Positions 44,099 to 54,997 of a stretch of DNA of 64,000 bases are shown piece by piece; position 1 is the stretch's first letter; each line of letters begins with the position of its first letter. Source of the stretch: Streptomyces filamentosus (GTDB taxonomy: Bacteria; Actinomycetota; Actinomycetes; Streptomycetales; Streptomycetaceae); NCBI RefSeq assembly GCF_014654895.1, contig NZ_BNBE01000001.1, positions 1,178,001 to 1,242,000 on the forward strand, in the 5' to 3' direction. The translations under genes were made by a program, and so were the position numbers. The notes under the pieces are model-generated. The model saw nothing but the letters and a program-made list of their open reading frames with translations. It did no database searches and was not told the DNA's origin.

Positions 44099-46666
44099 CT
44101 ACCTCAGGAGGACCCCCGCGCCGCCGGGGCCCGCGCCCCCGGTCCCCGGGTCGTCGGGGAGGGCGAGGAGGCCGGGTTCGGCGGGGTGGGCGAGGAGGGG
44201 GTGGGCGGGCAGGACGCGGACGGTGCAGCCGAAGGGGCCGGTGCGGTCCAGTTCCAGGGTGCCCGCGTAGGGCTGCCGGCCCTCCAGGTCCGGGCCGCCG
44301 GCCGGTTTGAGGGCGACGGTCCGGGTGTCGGTGAGGGAGTCCTGGGCGTCGACCCGGCCGGTGACGGCCTGCACCTCGACGTCGTCCGGGGAGAGTCCGC
44401 CGAGCGCGACCCGGACCCGGACGCCGGGGGTGGCGCCCAGTTCGGCCCCGGCCTCGGCGAGGTCGTCGCCGATCTCGACGTGGTCCACCGCCACGCCGGG
44501 CCAGGCCGCCCGGACCCGGGCCTTCCAGGCGGCGAGCTCCCGCGCCCGGTCCGGGGTGAGCGCCCGGCGGGCCGCGGCGGCGGGGACGTACAGCCGCTCC
44601 ACGTACTCGCGGACCATCCGGTCGGCGAGCACCTTCGGGCCGAGGTCGGTGAGGGTGCGGCGGACCATGGCGGTCCAGGCGGCGGGGACGCCGTCGGGGC
44701 CGCGGTCGTAGAAGCGGGGGGCGACCCGGCGTTCGATCAGCTCGTAGAGGGCGGCGGCCTCCAGGTCGTCGCGGCGCTCCTCGTCGGCCGCGGCGGCGCC
44801 GTCGGCGGTGGGGATGGCCCAGCCGAACTCGGGCTCGTACCACTCGTCCCACCAGCCGTCCAGGACGGAGAGGTTGAGGCAGCCGTTGAGGGCGGCCTTC
44901 ATGCCGCTGGTGCCGCACGCCTCCAGGGGCCGCAGCGGGTTGTTGAGCCAGACGTCGCAGCCGGGGTAGAGGCCGCGGGCCATCTCCATGCCGTAGTCGG
45001 GCAGGAAGACGATCCGGTGCCGGACCCGGGGGTCGTCGGCGAAGCGGACCAGTTCCTGGACCAGCTTCTTGCCGCCGTCGTCGGCCGGGTGGGCCTTGCC
45101 GGCGACGACCAGCTGCACCGGCCGCTCGGGGTGGAGCAGCAGGGCGCGCAGTCGGTCCTTGTCGCGGAGCATCAGGGTGAGCCGCTTGTACGAGGGGACG
45201 CGGCGGGCGAAGCCGATGGTGAGGACGTCGGGGTCGAGGACGGAGTCGGTCCAGCCGAGTTCGGCGGCGGCCGCGCCGCGCTGCCGCCAGGAGGCCCGCA
45301 GCCGGTCGCGGACGTCGGCGACGAGCCGGGCGCGCAGGGTGCGGCGCAGTTCCCACAGTTCGGCGTCGCTCGCGTCGGGGCCGAGGCCGCCGACCTCGGG
45401 GGCGGTCCAGGTGGGGGCGTGGACGCCGTTGGTGATGGAGGTGATCGGCACCTCGTCGGCGTCGAACCCCGGCCAGAGTCCGGCGAACATCTCGCGGCTG
45501 ACGGCGCCGTGGAGGGTGGAGACGCCGTTGGCGCGCTGGGCGAGCCGCAGGCCCATGGCGGCCATGTTGAAGACGCCGCCCTCGCCGCCGAGGGGGGTCT
45601 CGTCGCCGAGGGCGAGGATCCGGGCGGTGTCGAGGCCGGGGAGGGCGCCGTCGTCGCCGAGGTGGCGGGCGACGAGTTCGCGGTCGAAGCGGTCGATGCC
45701 GGCGGGGACGGGGGTGTGGGTGGTGAAGACGGTGCCGGCCCGGACGGTCTCCAGGGCGGCGTCGAAGTCGAGGCCCTCGCGCTGGAGTTCGCGGATCCGC
45801 TCCAGGCCGAGGAAGCCGGCGTGGCCCTCGTTGGTGTGGAAGACCTCGGGCGCGGGGTGGCCTGTGAGCCGGGTGTACGCGCGGACGGCGCGGACGCCGC
45901 CGATGCCGAGGAGCATCTCCTGGAGGAGCCGGTGCTCGCTGCCGCCGCCGTACAGCCGGTCGGTGACGGACCGTTCGCCGGGGGCGTTCTCCTCGACGTC
46001 CGAGTCGAGCATGAGCAGCGGGACGCGGCCGACCTCGGCGATCCACAGGTGGGCGTGGAGGCTGCGGCCGCCGGGCAGGGCGAGGGTGACCCGGGCGGGG
46101 GTGCCGTCGGGTTCGCGCAGCAGGGTGACGGGCAGCTCGCCGGGGTCGAGGACGGGGTACTGCTCCTGCTGCCAGCCGTCGCGGCCGAGGGACTGCCGGA
46201 AGTAGCCGTGGCGGTAGAGGAGTCCGACGCCGATCAGGGGGACGCCGAGGTCGCTGGCGGACTTGAGGTGGTCGCCGGCGAGGATGCCGAGCCCGCCGGA
46301 GTACTGGGGCAGGGCGGCGGCGACGCCGAACTCGGGCGAGAAGTAGGCGAGGGCGGCGGGGCCGTCGCCGGAGCCGCGCTCCTGGTACCAGCGGGGCCGG
46401 TGCAGGTAGGCGTCGAGGTCCTCGGCGGCGGCGGCGAGCCGGGCGAGGAAGCCGGGGTCGGCGGCGAGCGCGGTGAGCCGGGGGGCTTCCAGGGCGCCGA
46501 GGACGCGGACGGGATCGGCGCCCGCGAGCCCTTCGGGGGCCAGGGAGTCGAAGAGGGCGCGGGTCGGCTCGTGCCAGGACCAGCGCAGGTTGCGGGCCAG
46601 GGCGGCGAGGGGTCGGAGGGTGTCCGGGAGGACAGGACGCACGGTGAATCGACGGATTGCCTTCAC
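44099..46666 (-). CDS. glgP: Alpha-glucan phosphorylase
   Basis: An 855-residue GT35 phosphorylase that releases glucose-1-phosphate from glycogen ends. The actinobacterial form has an extra N-terminal domain (DUF3417), seen here as VRPVLPDTLRPLAALARNLRWSWHEPTRALF; the PLP lysine is Lys590 in EACGTSGMKAALNG, and YSGGLGILAGDHLKSASDLG marks the fold. GTG at 46666 follows AAGGTGGG. It is transcribed alone: a hairpin separates it from the upstream kinase gene, and a candidate promoter and a 9-bp inverted repeat lie between them. Confidence 0.94.
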   Translation of the reverse strand: MKAIRRFTVRPVLPDTLRPLAALARNLRWSWHEPTRALFDSLAPEGLAGADPVRVLGALEAPRLTALAADPGFLARLAAAAEDLDAYLHRPRWYQERGSGDGPAALAYFSPEFGVAAALPQYSGGLGILAGDHLKSASDLGVPLIGVGLLYRHGYFRQSLGRDGWQQEQYPVLDPGELPVTLLREPDGTPARVTLALPGGRSLHAHLWIAEVGRVPLLMLDSDVEENAPGERSVTDRLYGGGSEHRLLQEMLLGIGGVRAVRAYTRLTGHPAPEVFHTNEGHAGFLGLERIRELQREGLDFDAALETVRAGTVFTTHTPVPAGIDRFDRELVARHLGDDGALPGLDTARILALGDETPLGGEGGVFNMAAMGLRLAQRANGVSTLHGAVSREMFAGLWPGFDADEVPITSITNGVHAPTWTAPEVGGLGPDASDAELWELRRTLRARLVADVRDRLRASWRQRGAAAAELGWTDSVLDPDVLTIGFARRVPSYKRLTLMLRDKDRLRALLLHPERPVQLVVAGKAHPADDGGKKLVQELVRFADDPRVRHRIVFLPDYGMEMARGLYPGCDVWLNNPLRPLEACGTSGMKAALNGCLNLSVLDGWWDEWYEPEFGWAIPTADGAAAADEERRDDLEAAALYELIERRVAPRFYDRGPDGVPAAWTAMVRRTLTDLGPKVLADRMVREYVERLYVPAAAARRALTPDRARELAAWKARVRAAWPGVAVDHVEIGDDLAEAGAELGATPGVRVRVALGGLSPDDVEVQAVTGRVDAQDSLTDTRTVALKPAGGPDLEGRQPYAGTLELDRTGPFGCTVRVLPAHPLLAHPAEPGLLALPDDPGTGGAGPGGAGVLLR

Positions 46667-46701
46667 GTGTCCCACCTTCGCAGGCCGGTGACGGAACGGA
46701 G

Positions 46702-46725
46702 CGGACGCACCACGCTGTGCGTCCG
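46702..46725. promoter_or_regulatory. Inverted repeat in the glgP leader
   Basis: CGGACGCAC (46702-46710) and GTGCGTCCG (46717-46725) are exact inverted copies with a 6-base spacer, about 14 bases downstream of a minus-strand TACGCT box (46739-46744) and 36 bases before the glgP start. It could be an operator or a leader hairpin. Confidence 0.6.
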
Positions 46726-46738
46726 GCGTGCCGCACCG

Positions 46739-46767
46739 AGCGTAGGGCCCGGGGCCGCTCGGGGGCA
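46739..46767 (-). promoter_or_regulatory. Candidate glgP promoter
   Basis: On the minus strand TACGCT (46739-46744) and TGCCCC (46762-46767) are 17 bases apart. It would start transcription near 46732, about 66 bases before the glgP start codon. Motif resemblance only. Confidence 0.35.
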
Positions 46768-46782
46768 GGGCGCCCAGGGGGG

Positions 46783-46815
46783 CGCGCGTCCCCCGGGCGT
46801 GCCGGGGGACGCGCG
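46783..46815 (-). terminator. Hairpin terminator after the kinase/binding-protein fusion gene
   Basis: Arms 46783-46796 and 46802-46815 pair perfectly over 14 bp with a 5-base loop, 3 bases beyond the stop codon. It isolates the kinase gene from glgP. Confidence 0.85.
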
Positions 46816-46818
46816 GCG

Positions 46819-49800
46819 TCAGGGCTCTTCGCCGAGGCCCAGGGCCTGCACGTCGACCAGGTTGAAGGCTTCGTGGACGTAGACGTTGGTCAGGCGCGGG
46901 TGGCGGTAGTTGACGGTCTTCTCGGCGGTGAGGGGCAGGTAGTGGGCGCCGTCGGTGAGCCGGTGGTTGATCTGCCGGTGGATCCGGTTCGCCTCGGCGT
47001 CGTCGGTCTCGGCGGACGCCTTGCGGAACAGTTCGTCGATCGCGGGGTCCTTCACCCGGGCGTAGTTGCTGTTGCCCTCGGTCCTGGTGAGGGCGCTGTC
47101 GGCGAGGGGCTGGAGGAAGCCCGCGCCGGTGGGGAAGTCGGCGCCCCAGCCCAGCATGAGCATGCCGATCCCCTTCTCCCGCTGGATCTTGGGGGAGCCC
47201 AGGGCCGCGTAGTAGGCGGGGACGCTGTCGAAGCGCACGGCCTCCAGGCGGATGCCGACCGCCTTCAGGTCGTTCTGGAGGGCGGTGAACGCGGCGCTGT
47301 CCTTGGGGTTGTTGCTGTTCAGGGCGACCTTGGTGGTGAAGCCGCCGGGCTTGCCGCAGGCCCGCAGCGCCCTCTCGGCCTCCTCCTTGCGGGGCTTGCC
47401 GCCGGTCAGGCCGAAGGGGTCGTAGGAGTCGGCGCCGCGGACCGTGGGCGGCAGCATGCTGCCCTGGAGGGAGGCGAAGGCGGGGCCGCCGCGCGCGGTC
47501 CGCAGGGCCTCGGTGCCGGCCGCGTACACCACCGCCTTGCGGCAGTCGAGGTCGTCGAAGGGGGCGACGTCGGAGATCATCGCGGCCATCCGGATGTACC
47601 CGCTGTACGGGTTGTCCACCTGGGCCTTCAGCTTCGGGTCGCCCAGCACCCTGGCGGCGGTCGCCTGCGTCAGGCCGAGCTGGGAGGCGTCGAGGTCGGC
47701 GGTGCCCGCGAGGAGCTGCTGGTCGACCTTGTCCTGGTCGGTCGTGATGGTCAGCTCGACGCGGTCCGGCAGGGCCTTGCGGAGCGGGTCGGTGGCCCGG
47801 TCCCAGTGCTCGTTGCGGACGAGGACCAGCGACCGGTCCGGCTGGTAGGAGGAGAAGCGGTACGGGCCGGAGGCCATGGGCCTGGTCCCGTAGCGGGCGG
47901 CGGTGTCGTGCCGCCGCGGCACGGGGGCCGTGGCGCCCATGGTGAGCAGGTACGGGAAGCGGGAGTCGGCCTCGGCCAGCCGGAAGACGATGGTGAGGTC
48001 GTCCGGGGTCTCGACGGACCGCAGGCCCGACGTCCCGGTGTCCTTGTACGGGCCCCGGTAGCCCTGCTTCTGGTCGAGGACGTCGACGAGGTACGTGGGT
48101 CCGCCGGCGACGTCCGTGGAGAAGACGCGCTCGACGCCGTACTTGACGTCGGCGGCGGTGATCGGCGTGCCGTCCTCGAACTTCATGCCGGGCCGCAGCC
48201 GGAAGGTGTAGGTCCGGCCGTCGGCGGACACCTCGGGCGGGGCGGCGGCCAGGTCCGGGACGACGGCGAGGCCGTCCTCGCCCGGCGCGGCGGCGTAGGT
48301 CATCAGGGTGCGGGCGTAGAGCCGCTGGATGTTCCAGACCCAGCCGTAGTAGGAGCGGGCCGGGTCCCAGGAGTCGGCGTCCGACGAGCTCACCAGGCGG
48401 AGGGTGCCGCCCTTCTTGTCGGAGGCGTTGACCACCTTGCCGACGGCGCCGTCGAAGCCGCCGGTGGATCCGGTGGCCCCCTCGCCCTTCTGTCCGCCCT
48501 TTCCTCCGTCGGTCCCCCCGTCCGTCCCCGCGCCCTTCTGTCCGCCGTCGCCCTGGCTCTGCTGGTCCTTCTTGCCGGCCGGGTCGTCCTTCTGCCGGAG
48601 GATCACGGCGGTGACGCCGCCCGCGAGCAGGACGACGCCGAGGGCGATCGCCAGGAGCCTGCGGCCCCGGGCGCGGCCGGGCGTACGGGCCCGTGCGCCG
48701 TCGGGGCCGGGGGGGTACGGGCCGGGGGCCGTGACGGCGTACGGGTTGCCCGCGAGCGGCACTCCGACCGGGACCGGTATCGCGGGCGGGGTGGCCGGCA
48801 GCGAGGGCGGCGGGGTGCTCGGCATCGCCGGCGGCGTGCTCGGCATCGCGGGCGGGGCGGCGGGGCCCTTCGCCAGCGGGACGCGGGGGTCGGAGGCGGG
48901 GGTCGCCGCGTCGGGCGCGGGGGCCGGTGCGCCGGGCGCGGGGGCCGGTGCGGGGCCGGCCGGCGGGCCGCCGGAGCCCGACGCGGCGAGGGACGCCGCC
49001 ACCGCCTCCGGCAGCCAGTCGGTCTGCTGCGCGTGTCCCCCGCCGTAGGTGTGGCCGCTGCCCTCGCCGAGCAGTCCGGCGAACTCCGCGAGCAGCTCCG
49101 GCACGGTGGGCCGCCGGGCGGGGTCCTTCTCCAGGCACCGGGCGACGAAGTCCGTGCCCGGCGGCAGCAGCCGCAGGTCGGGTTCCGAGTAGACGGCGCG
49201 GAAGTTCACCGAGTGCGCGGACCCGGTGCCGAAGGGGCCGACCCCGCAGGCCGCGAAGGCCAGCACCGCGCCCAGCGAGAAGACGTCGCTCGCGGGGCCG
49301 ACGGCGCTGCCCGCCACCTGCTCGGGCGACATGAAGCCGGGGGTGCCGATCACCATCCCCGCCTGGGTCAGGACGCTCGACTCGGCGAGGATCGAGATGC
49401 CGAAGTCGATCACCCGGGGGCCGTCGGCGGCGATCAGCACGTTCGACGGCTTCAGGTCGCGGTGGACCAGGCCCGTGCCGTGGATGGCCTCCAGGGCCTC
49501 GACGAGTCCCGCCCCCAGGTAGAGCAGCGAGCGGCGGGGCCATCCCCCGTGCGCGCGGACGGCCGCCTCCAGGGACGGGCCGGGGACGTGGGCGGTGGCG
49601 AGCCAGGGCGGCGAGCCCAGGGGGTCGGCGTCGACGACGGCCGCGGTGAAGAAGCCGGTGACCCGGCGGGCGGCCTCCACCTCGCGGACGAACCGGCGCT
49701 GGAACTCGGGGTCCTCCGCGAGTTCGGCGCGCACCACCTTGACGGCGACCATCCGGCCGCTCGTGGACCGCCCGAGGTAGACGCGTCCCATTCCGCCCGC

Positions 49801-49866
49801 GCCCAGGCGGGCGAGGATCCGGTACCGCCCCACCTGCCGCGGATCCGAAGCATCCAGCGCTTGCAA
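46819..49866 (-). CDS. Membrane Ser/Thr protein kinase fused to an extracellular solute-binding protein
   Basis: A 1015-residue protein with three parts. Residues 15-270 are a Hanks-type kinase with a glycine loop GAGGMG, Lys43, catalytic Asp137 in HRDLKPSN, DFGIS (Asp154) and GTPGFMSPE, all intact. Residues 275-400 are a Pro/Ala-rich linker, and 403-423 a single membrane helix. The outside part, after a Gly/Lys-rich spacer, is a complete family-5 solute-binding domain (486-1005) with FRLRPGMKFEDGTPITAADV and GPYRFSSYQPDRSLVLVRNE. A TTG start at 49866 gives the conserved MQALDASDPRQVGRYR. It is 56 bases downstream of the AraC gene. The ligand is not identifiable. Confidence 0.95.
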   Translation of the reverse strand: MQALDASDPRQVGRYRILARLGAGGMGRVYLGRSTSGRMVAVKVVRAELAEDPEFQRRFVREVEAARRVTGFFTAAVVDADPLGSPPWLATAHVPGPSLEAAVRAHGGWPRRSLLYLGAGLVEALEAIHGTGLVHRDLKPSNVLIAADGPRVIDFGISILAESSVLTQAGMVIGTPGFMSPEQVAGSAVGPASDVFSLGAVLAFAACGVGPFGTGSAHSVNFRAVYSEPDLRLLPPGTDFVARCLEKDPARRPTVPELLAEFAGLLGEGSGHTYGGGHAQQTDWLPEAVAASLAASGSGGPPAGPAPAPAPGAPAPAPDAATPASDPRVPLAKGPAAPPAMPSTPPAMPSTPPPSLPATPPAIPVPVGVPLAGNPYAVTAPGPYPPGPDGARARTPGRARGRRLLAIALGVVLLAGGVTAVILRQKDDPAGKKDQQSQGDGGQKGAGTDGGTDGGKGGQKGEGATGSTGGFDGAVGKVVNASDKKGGTLRLVSSSDADSWDPARSYYGWVWNIQRLYARTLMTYAAAPGEDGLAVVPDLAAAPPEVSADGRTYTFRLRPGMKFEDGTPITAADVKYGVERVFSTDVAGGPTYLVDVLDQKQGYRGPYKDTGTSGLRSVETPDDLTIVFRLAEADSRFPYLLTMGATAPVPRRHDTAARYGTRPMASGPYRFSSYQPDRSLVLVRNEHWDRATDPLRKALPDRVELTITTDQDKVDQQLLAGTADLDASQLGLTQATAARVLGDPKLKAQVDNPYSGYIRMAAMISDVAPFDDLDCRKAVVYAAGTEALRTARGGPAFASLQGSMLPPTVRGADSYDPFGLTGGKPRKEEAERALRACGKPGGFTTKVALNSNNPKDSAAFTALQNDLKAVGIRLEAVRFDSVPAYYAALGSPKIQREKGIGMLMLGWGADFPTGAGFLQPLADSALTRTEGNSNYARVKDPAIDELFRKASAETDDAEANRIHRQINHRLTDGAHYLPLTAEKTVNYRHPRLTNVYVHEAFNLVDVQALGLGEEP

Positions 49867-49922
49867 CCCCGCCCCCGTCCCCGTCCTCGGCGCCGCATCC
49901 CCTGGACGCCGGGACGATTACA

Positions 49923-50753
49923 TCAGATGCGCCGGACAGGCCGCCCTCCCCGGCGGGGGGCGGCGGCCCGGTACTCGCCCGGGGTGGTCCCGTAGGCGGT
50001 GCGGAAGGCGAGGTGGAAGCCGACCCGGCTGCGGTAGCCGACCCGGGCCGGCACGGCCGACTGGGGGAGCCCGGTCTCGGCCAGCAGCCGGGCCGCCTCC
50101 CGTATCCGGCGGGCCGTCAGCAGGCGGGCCGGGGAGGTGCCCACGGCCTCGCGGAAGGCGGCGGTGAAGGCGGAGCGGGACATCCCGGCCTCGCGGGCGA
50201 GGGTCACCACGGTCCACGGCTCGGCGTAGCGGGACTCGATGGCGGAGAGCGCCCGGCCGATGCCGGGGTGCGGGCGGGGTCCGTCCGGCGGGCGGGGCAC
50301 GGCGGCGGCGAGGGGGAGCGCCGCCTCGAACACCCGCAGGGCGAGCAGCCGGTCGCCGGGTCCGGTCCGCCGGCCGGGGGCGGCGAGCAGCCGGAGGGTG
50401 CCGTGGAGCAGCGGCGCCCCCTCGACCCGGTCCCGGCCGAGCAGGACGGCCCGGGGCAGGCCGGCGACGAGGGGGGTGGCGGCCCGGCGGTCGTATCCGG
50501 TCCGGACGCTCAGCAGCCGGGTGGGCGGTCCCGGCCCGTCGAGCGCGAGCAGCCGGACGGCGGACGCGTCGGGGGGCCCTCCCGGGGCGGGGACGACGCG
50601 GTGCCGGGCGGCGGTGGGCAACAGGACCAGTTCGCCGCGGACGGGTTCGAGGGGGGCGGCGCCGGTGACGGCGATCCGGCAGCCGCCGTCGAGGACGTAG
50701 TGCAGCACGGCCCGTGCGGCGACGGTGGCGGTGACGGTGTCCACGGGGTTCAC
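49923..50753 (-). CDS. AraC-family transcriptional regulator
   Basis: A 276-residue regulator. The N-terminal half is a small-ligand cupin (VLHYVLDGGCRIAVTG) and the C-terminal half two helix-turn-helix units (WTVVTLAREAGMSRSAFTAA and LPQSAVPARVGYRSRVGFHL). GTG at 50753 is the first start. It reads leftward ahead of the kinase fusion gene, and its start faces the glgE promoter across 342 bases, so it may control glgE, the kinase gene, or itself. Confidence 0.92.
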   Translation of the reverse strand: MNPVDTVTATVAARAVLHYVLDGGCRIAVTGAAPLEPVRGELVLLPTAARHRVVPAPGGPPDASAVRLLALDGPGPPTRLLSVRTGYDRRAATPLVAGLPRAVLLGRDRVEGAPLLHGTLRLLAAPGRRTGPGDRLLALRVFEAALPLAAAVPRPPDGPRPHPGIGRALSAIESRYAEPWTVVTLAREAGMSRSAFTAAFREAVGTSPARLLTARRIREAARLLAETGLPQSAVPARVGYRSRVGFHLAFRTAYGTTPGEYRAAAPRRGGRPVRRI

Positions 50754-51095
50754 GCACCTTCCGCGGTCGGTGACGACGGAGCGTCAGCGTAGCGAGGCGG
50801 GCGGGGGATCCGGTCCGTCCCGGTGTGTCCGGGCGGGTTCCCGTCCGGTACGCGTCCTTGCCCGATCCGCTACGCCCTAGTAGTTAACAAAGGGTCGGGA
50901 TTGCCTCCCCGGGAAGCCGGGGAAGGCTCCTCCCGGTACCCCCGAATCCGTCTCCCCCGTACCCGTCTTCATCCCTGTGGGCCCGCCATCCGAGTGAACG
51001 CGGAGGGGCGCGGCGATGCCCGCCTCTCCCCGGCCTCCGGCGCGGCTAGAAAGAGCGCACACCACCCGCACCCCCGCGAACCGTCAGGTGATGCC
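50754..51095. other. Divergent region between the AraC gene and glgE
   Basis: These 342 bases contain the glgE promoter pair and, after it, a long leader with a small hairpin CCCCGG-GAAG-CCGGGG (about 50907-50922). A TAGAAA box near 51047 could be a second start point. No small gene is convincing. Confidence 0.45.
50858..50886 (+). promoter_or_regulatory. Probable promoter of the glgE-treS operon
   Basis: TTGCCC (50858-50863) and TAGTTA (50881-50886) are exactly 17 bases apart, a good housekeeping-type pair. Transcription would start near 50893, leaving a leader of about 200 bases before the GTG at 51096. Confidence 0.6.
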
Positions 51096-53089
51096 GTGAA
51101 TCCGCTCATGGGACGCATTCCCGTACTGGACGTCCGCCCCTCGGTCGACTGTGGCCGGCGCCCCGCGAAGGCGGTGGCCGGCGAAACCTTCGAGGTGTCG
51201 GCGACCGTCTTCCGCGAGGGCCACGACGCGGTCGCCGCCAACGTCGTGCTGACCGGTCCGACCGGCCGGCCGGGGCCCTGGACCCCGATGCGCGAGCTGG
51301 CCGAGGGCTCCGACCGCTGGGGTGCCGAGGTCACCCCGGACACCGAGGGCCTGTGGACGTACACCGTCGAGGCGTGGAGCGACCCGCTGGCGACGTGGCG
51401 CCACGCGGCGAAGATCAAAATCCCGGCCGGGATCGACTCCGAACTCGTCCTCGCCGAGGGCGCGGAGCTGCACGAACGGGCCGCGAAGGGCGTCCCGAAG
51501 AAGGGCGGCGGCCGGGAGGCGGTGCTCGCGGCGGCGGACGCGCTGCGGGACGAGTCCCGGCCGGCGGCCGCCCGGCTCGCGGCGGCGCTGGCCCCCCGGG
51601 TGACCGGGATCCTGGAGCGGCACCCGCTGCGCGAACTGGTCTCCGCCTCTCCGGCGTTCCCGCTCCGGGTGGAGCGCGAGCGGGCCCTGTACGGCTCCTG
51701 GTACGAGTTCTTCCCGCGCTCGGAGGGCGTGCGGACGGTGGAGGGCCGCACGGTCCCGGGGAACTTCCGCACCGCCGCCGAACGGCTCCCGGCCATCGCG
51801 GCGATGGGCTTCGACGTGGTCTACCTGCCGCCGGTCCACCCGATCGGCGAGACCCACCGCAAGGGCCCCAACAACTCCCTGTCCGCGTCCCCGAGCGACG
51901 TCGGCGTGCCGTGGGCGATCGGCTCGCCGGAGGGCGGGCACGACGCCGTCCACCCGGACCTGGGCACGATCGAGGACTTCGACGCCTTCGTGGCCCGGGC
52001 GCGCGAGCTGCGCCTGGAGGTCGCGCTGGACTTCGCGCTCCAGTGCTCGCCGGACCACCCGTGGGTGGAGAAGCACCCGGAGTGGTTCCACCACCGTCCG
52101 GACGGCTCGATCGCCTACGCGGAGAACCCGCCGAAGAAGTACCAGGACATCTACCCCATCGCGTTCGACGCCGACATGGACGGGATCGTCGCCGAGACCG
52201 TGCGGGTGCTGCGGCACTGGATGGACCACGGGGTGCGGATCTTCCGGGTGGACAACCCGCACACCAAGCCGGTGGTGTTCTGGGAGCGCGTGATCGGCGA
52301 GGTCAACGCCGCCGACCCGGACGTGATCTTCCTGGCCGAGGCGTTCACCCGGCCGGCGATGATGCGGACGCTCGGCGCGATCGGCTTCCAGCAGTCGTAC
52401 ACGTACTTCACCTGGCGGAACACGAAGGACGAGCTGACCGAGTACCTCACCGAGCTGTCCGGGGACGTGGCGGCGCAGATGCGGCCCAACTTCTTCGTGA
52501 ACACCCCGGACATCCTGCACGCCTACCTCCAGGAGGGCGGCCGGCCGGCCTTCGAGGCGCGGGCGGTGCTCGCGGCGACGCTCTCGCCGACCTGGGGGAT
52601 CTACGCCGGGTACGAGCTGTGCGAGAACACCCCGCTGCGCGAGGGCAGCGAGGAGTACCTGGACTCGGAGAAGTACCAACTGCGGCCCCGGGACTGGGAG
52701 TCGGCGGAGCGGTCGGGCGCGACGATCGCCCCGCTGATCACCACCCTGAACCGGGCCCGCCGCCGCAACCCGGCGCTCCGGCGGCTGCGGAACCTGACCT
52801 TCCACCAGGCGGACAACCCGCAGGTGATCGCCTATTCCAAGAAGTCGGGTTCGAACATCGTTCTGGTGGTCGTCAACCTCGACCCGCACCACACCCAGGA
52901 GGCGACGGTCTCGTTGAACATGCCGGAACTCGGCCTCGCCTGGCACGAGACCGTGCCGGTGCGCGACGAGCTCACCGGCGACACCTATCACTGGGGCAGG
53001 AACGCGTACGTACGCCTGGAACCGGGCGTCGCCCCCGCGCACGTGCTCGTCCTGCGACCGTCCCCGCAGACCGGAGGGTCACCCATCTC

Positions 53090-53093
<4 letters not shown>
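51096..53093 (+). CDS. glgE: Alpha-1,4-glucan:maltose-1-phosphate maltosyltransferase GlgE
   Basis: A 665-residue GH13_3 enzyme that extends alpha-1,4-glucan with maltose from maltose-1-phosphate. The catalytic residues fall at the spacing known for the family: Asp386 (RIFRVDNPH), Glu415 (FLAEAFTRP) and Asp472 (NTPDIL). The phosphate-binding KKYQD motif is present ([10 protein letters not shown]). GTG at 51096 with AGGTG is chosen; an in-frame ATG at 51108 is an alternative. treS overlaps its stop codon (ATGA). Confidence 0.96.
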
Positions 53094-54784
<1,691 letters not shown>

Positions 54785-54794
54785 CGGAGGGTCA

Positions 54795-54832
54795 TTCCGG
54801 GCGGGGCGGTTTCCGCCGCCCCGCTCCGGGAA
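54795..54832 (+). terminator. Hairpin between treS and the maltokinase gene
   Basis: The inner stem (54801-54808 with 54817-54824) and an outer stem (54795-54800 with 54826-54832, one bulge) form one long hairpin 10 bases after the treS stop. It may reduce read-through into the maltokinase gene or stabilise the treS end. Confidence 0.6.
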
Positions 54833-54997
54833 CTGTGTCCCACACACGATCCGGCCCCGTCCGGGTCCATCCATACGGATCTTCCCTTTCCGACACGTCC
54901 CGCACTTCCGGACAGCCCCAGCTGCAATCCGGGACAATCTGCGCATTTGAACGCTTACGACAGCCCTGTGCGCGCCCCGGGGAAAGGACGCGATGCC

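Noticed and set aside
43769..46882. A 1037-codon plus-strand frame opposite glgP
   Set aside because: It is the complement frame of glgP and the kinase 3' end, with no domain of its own.
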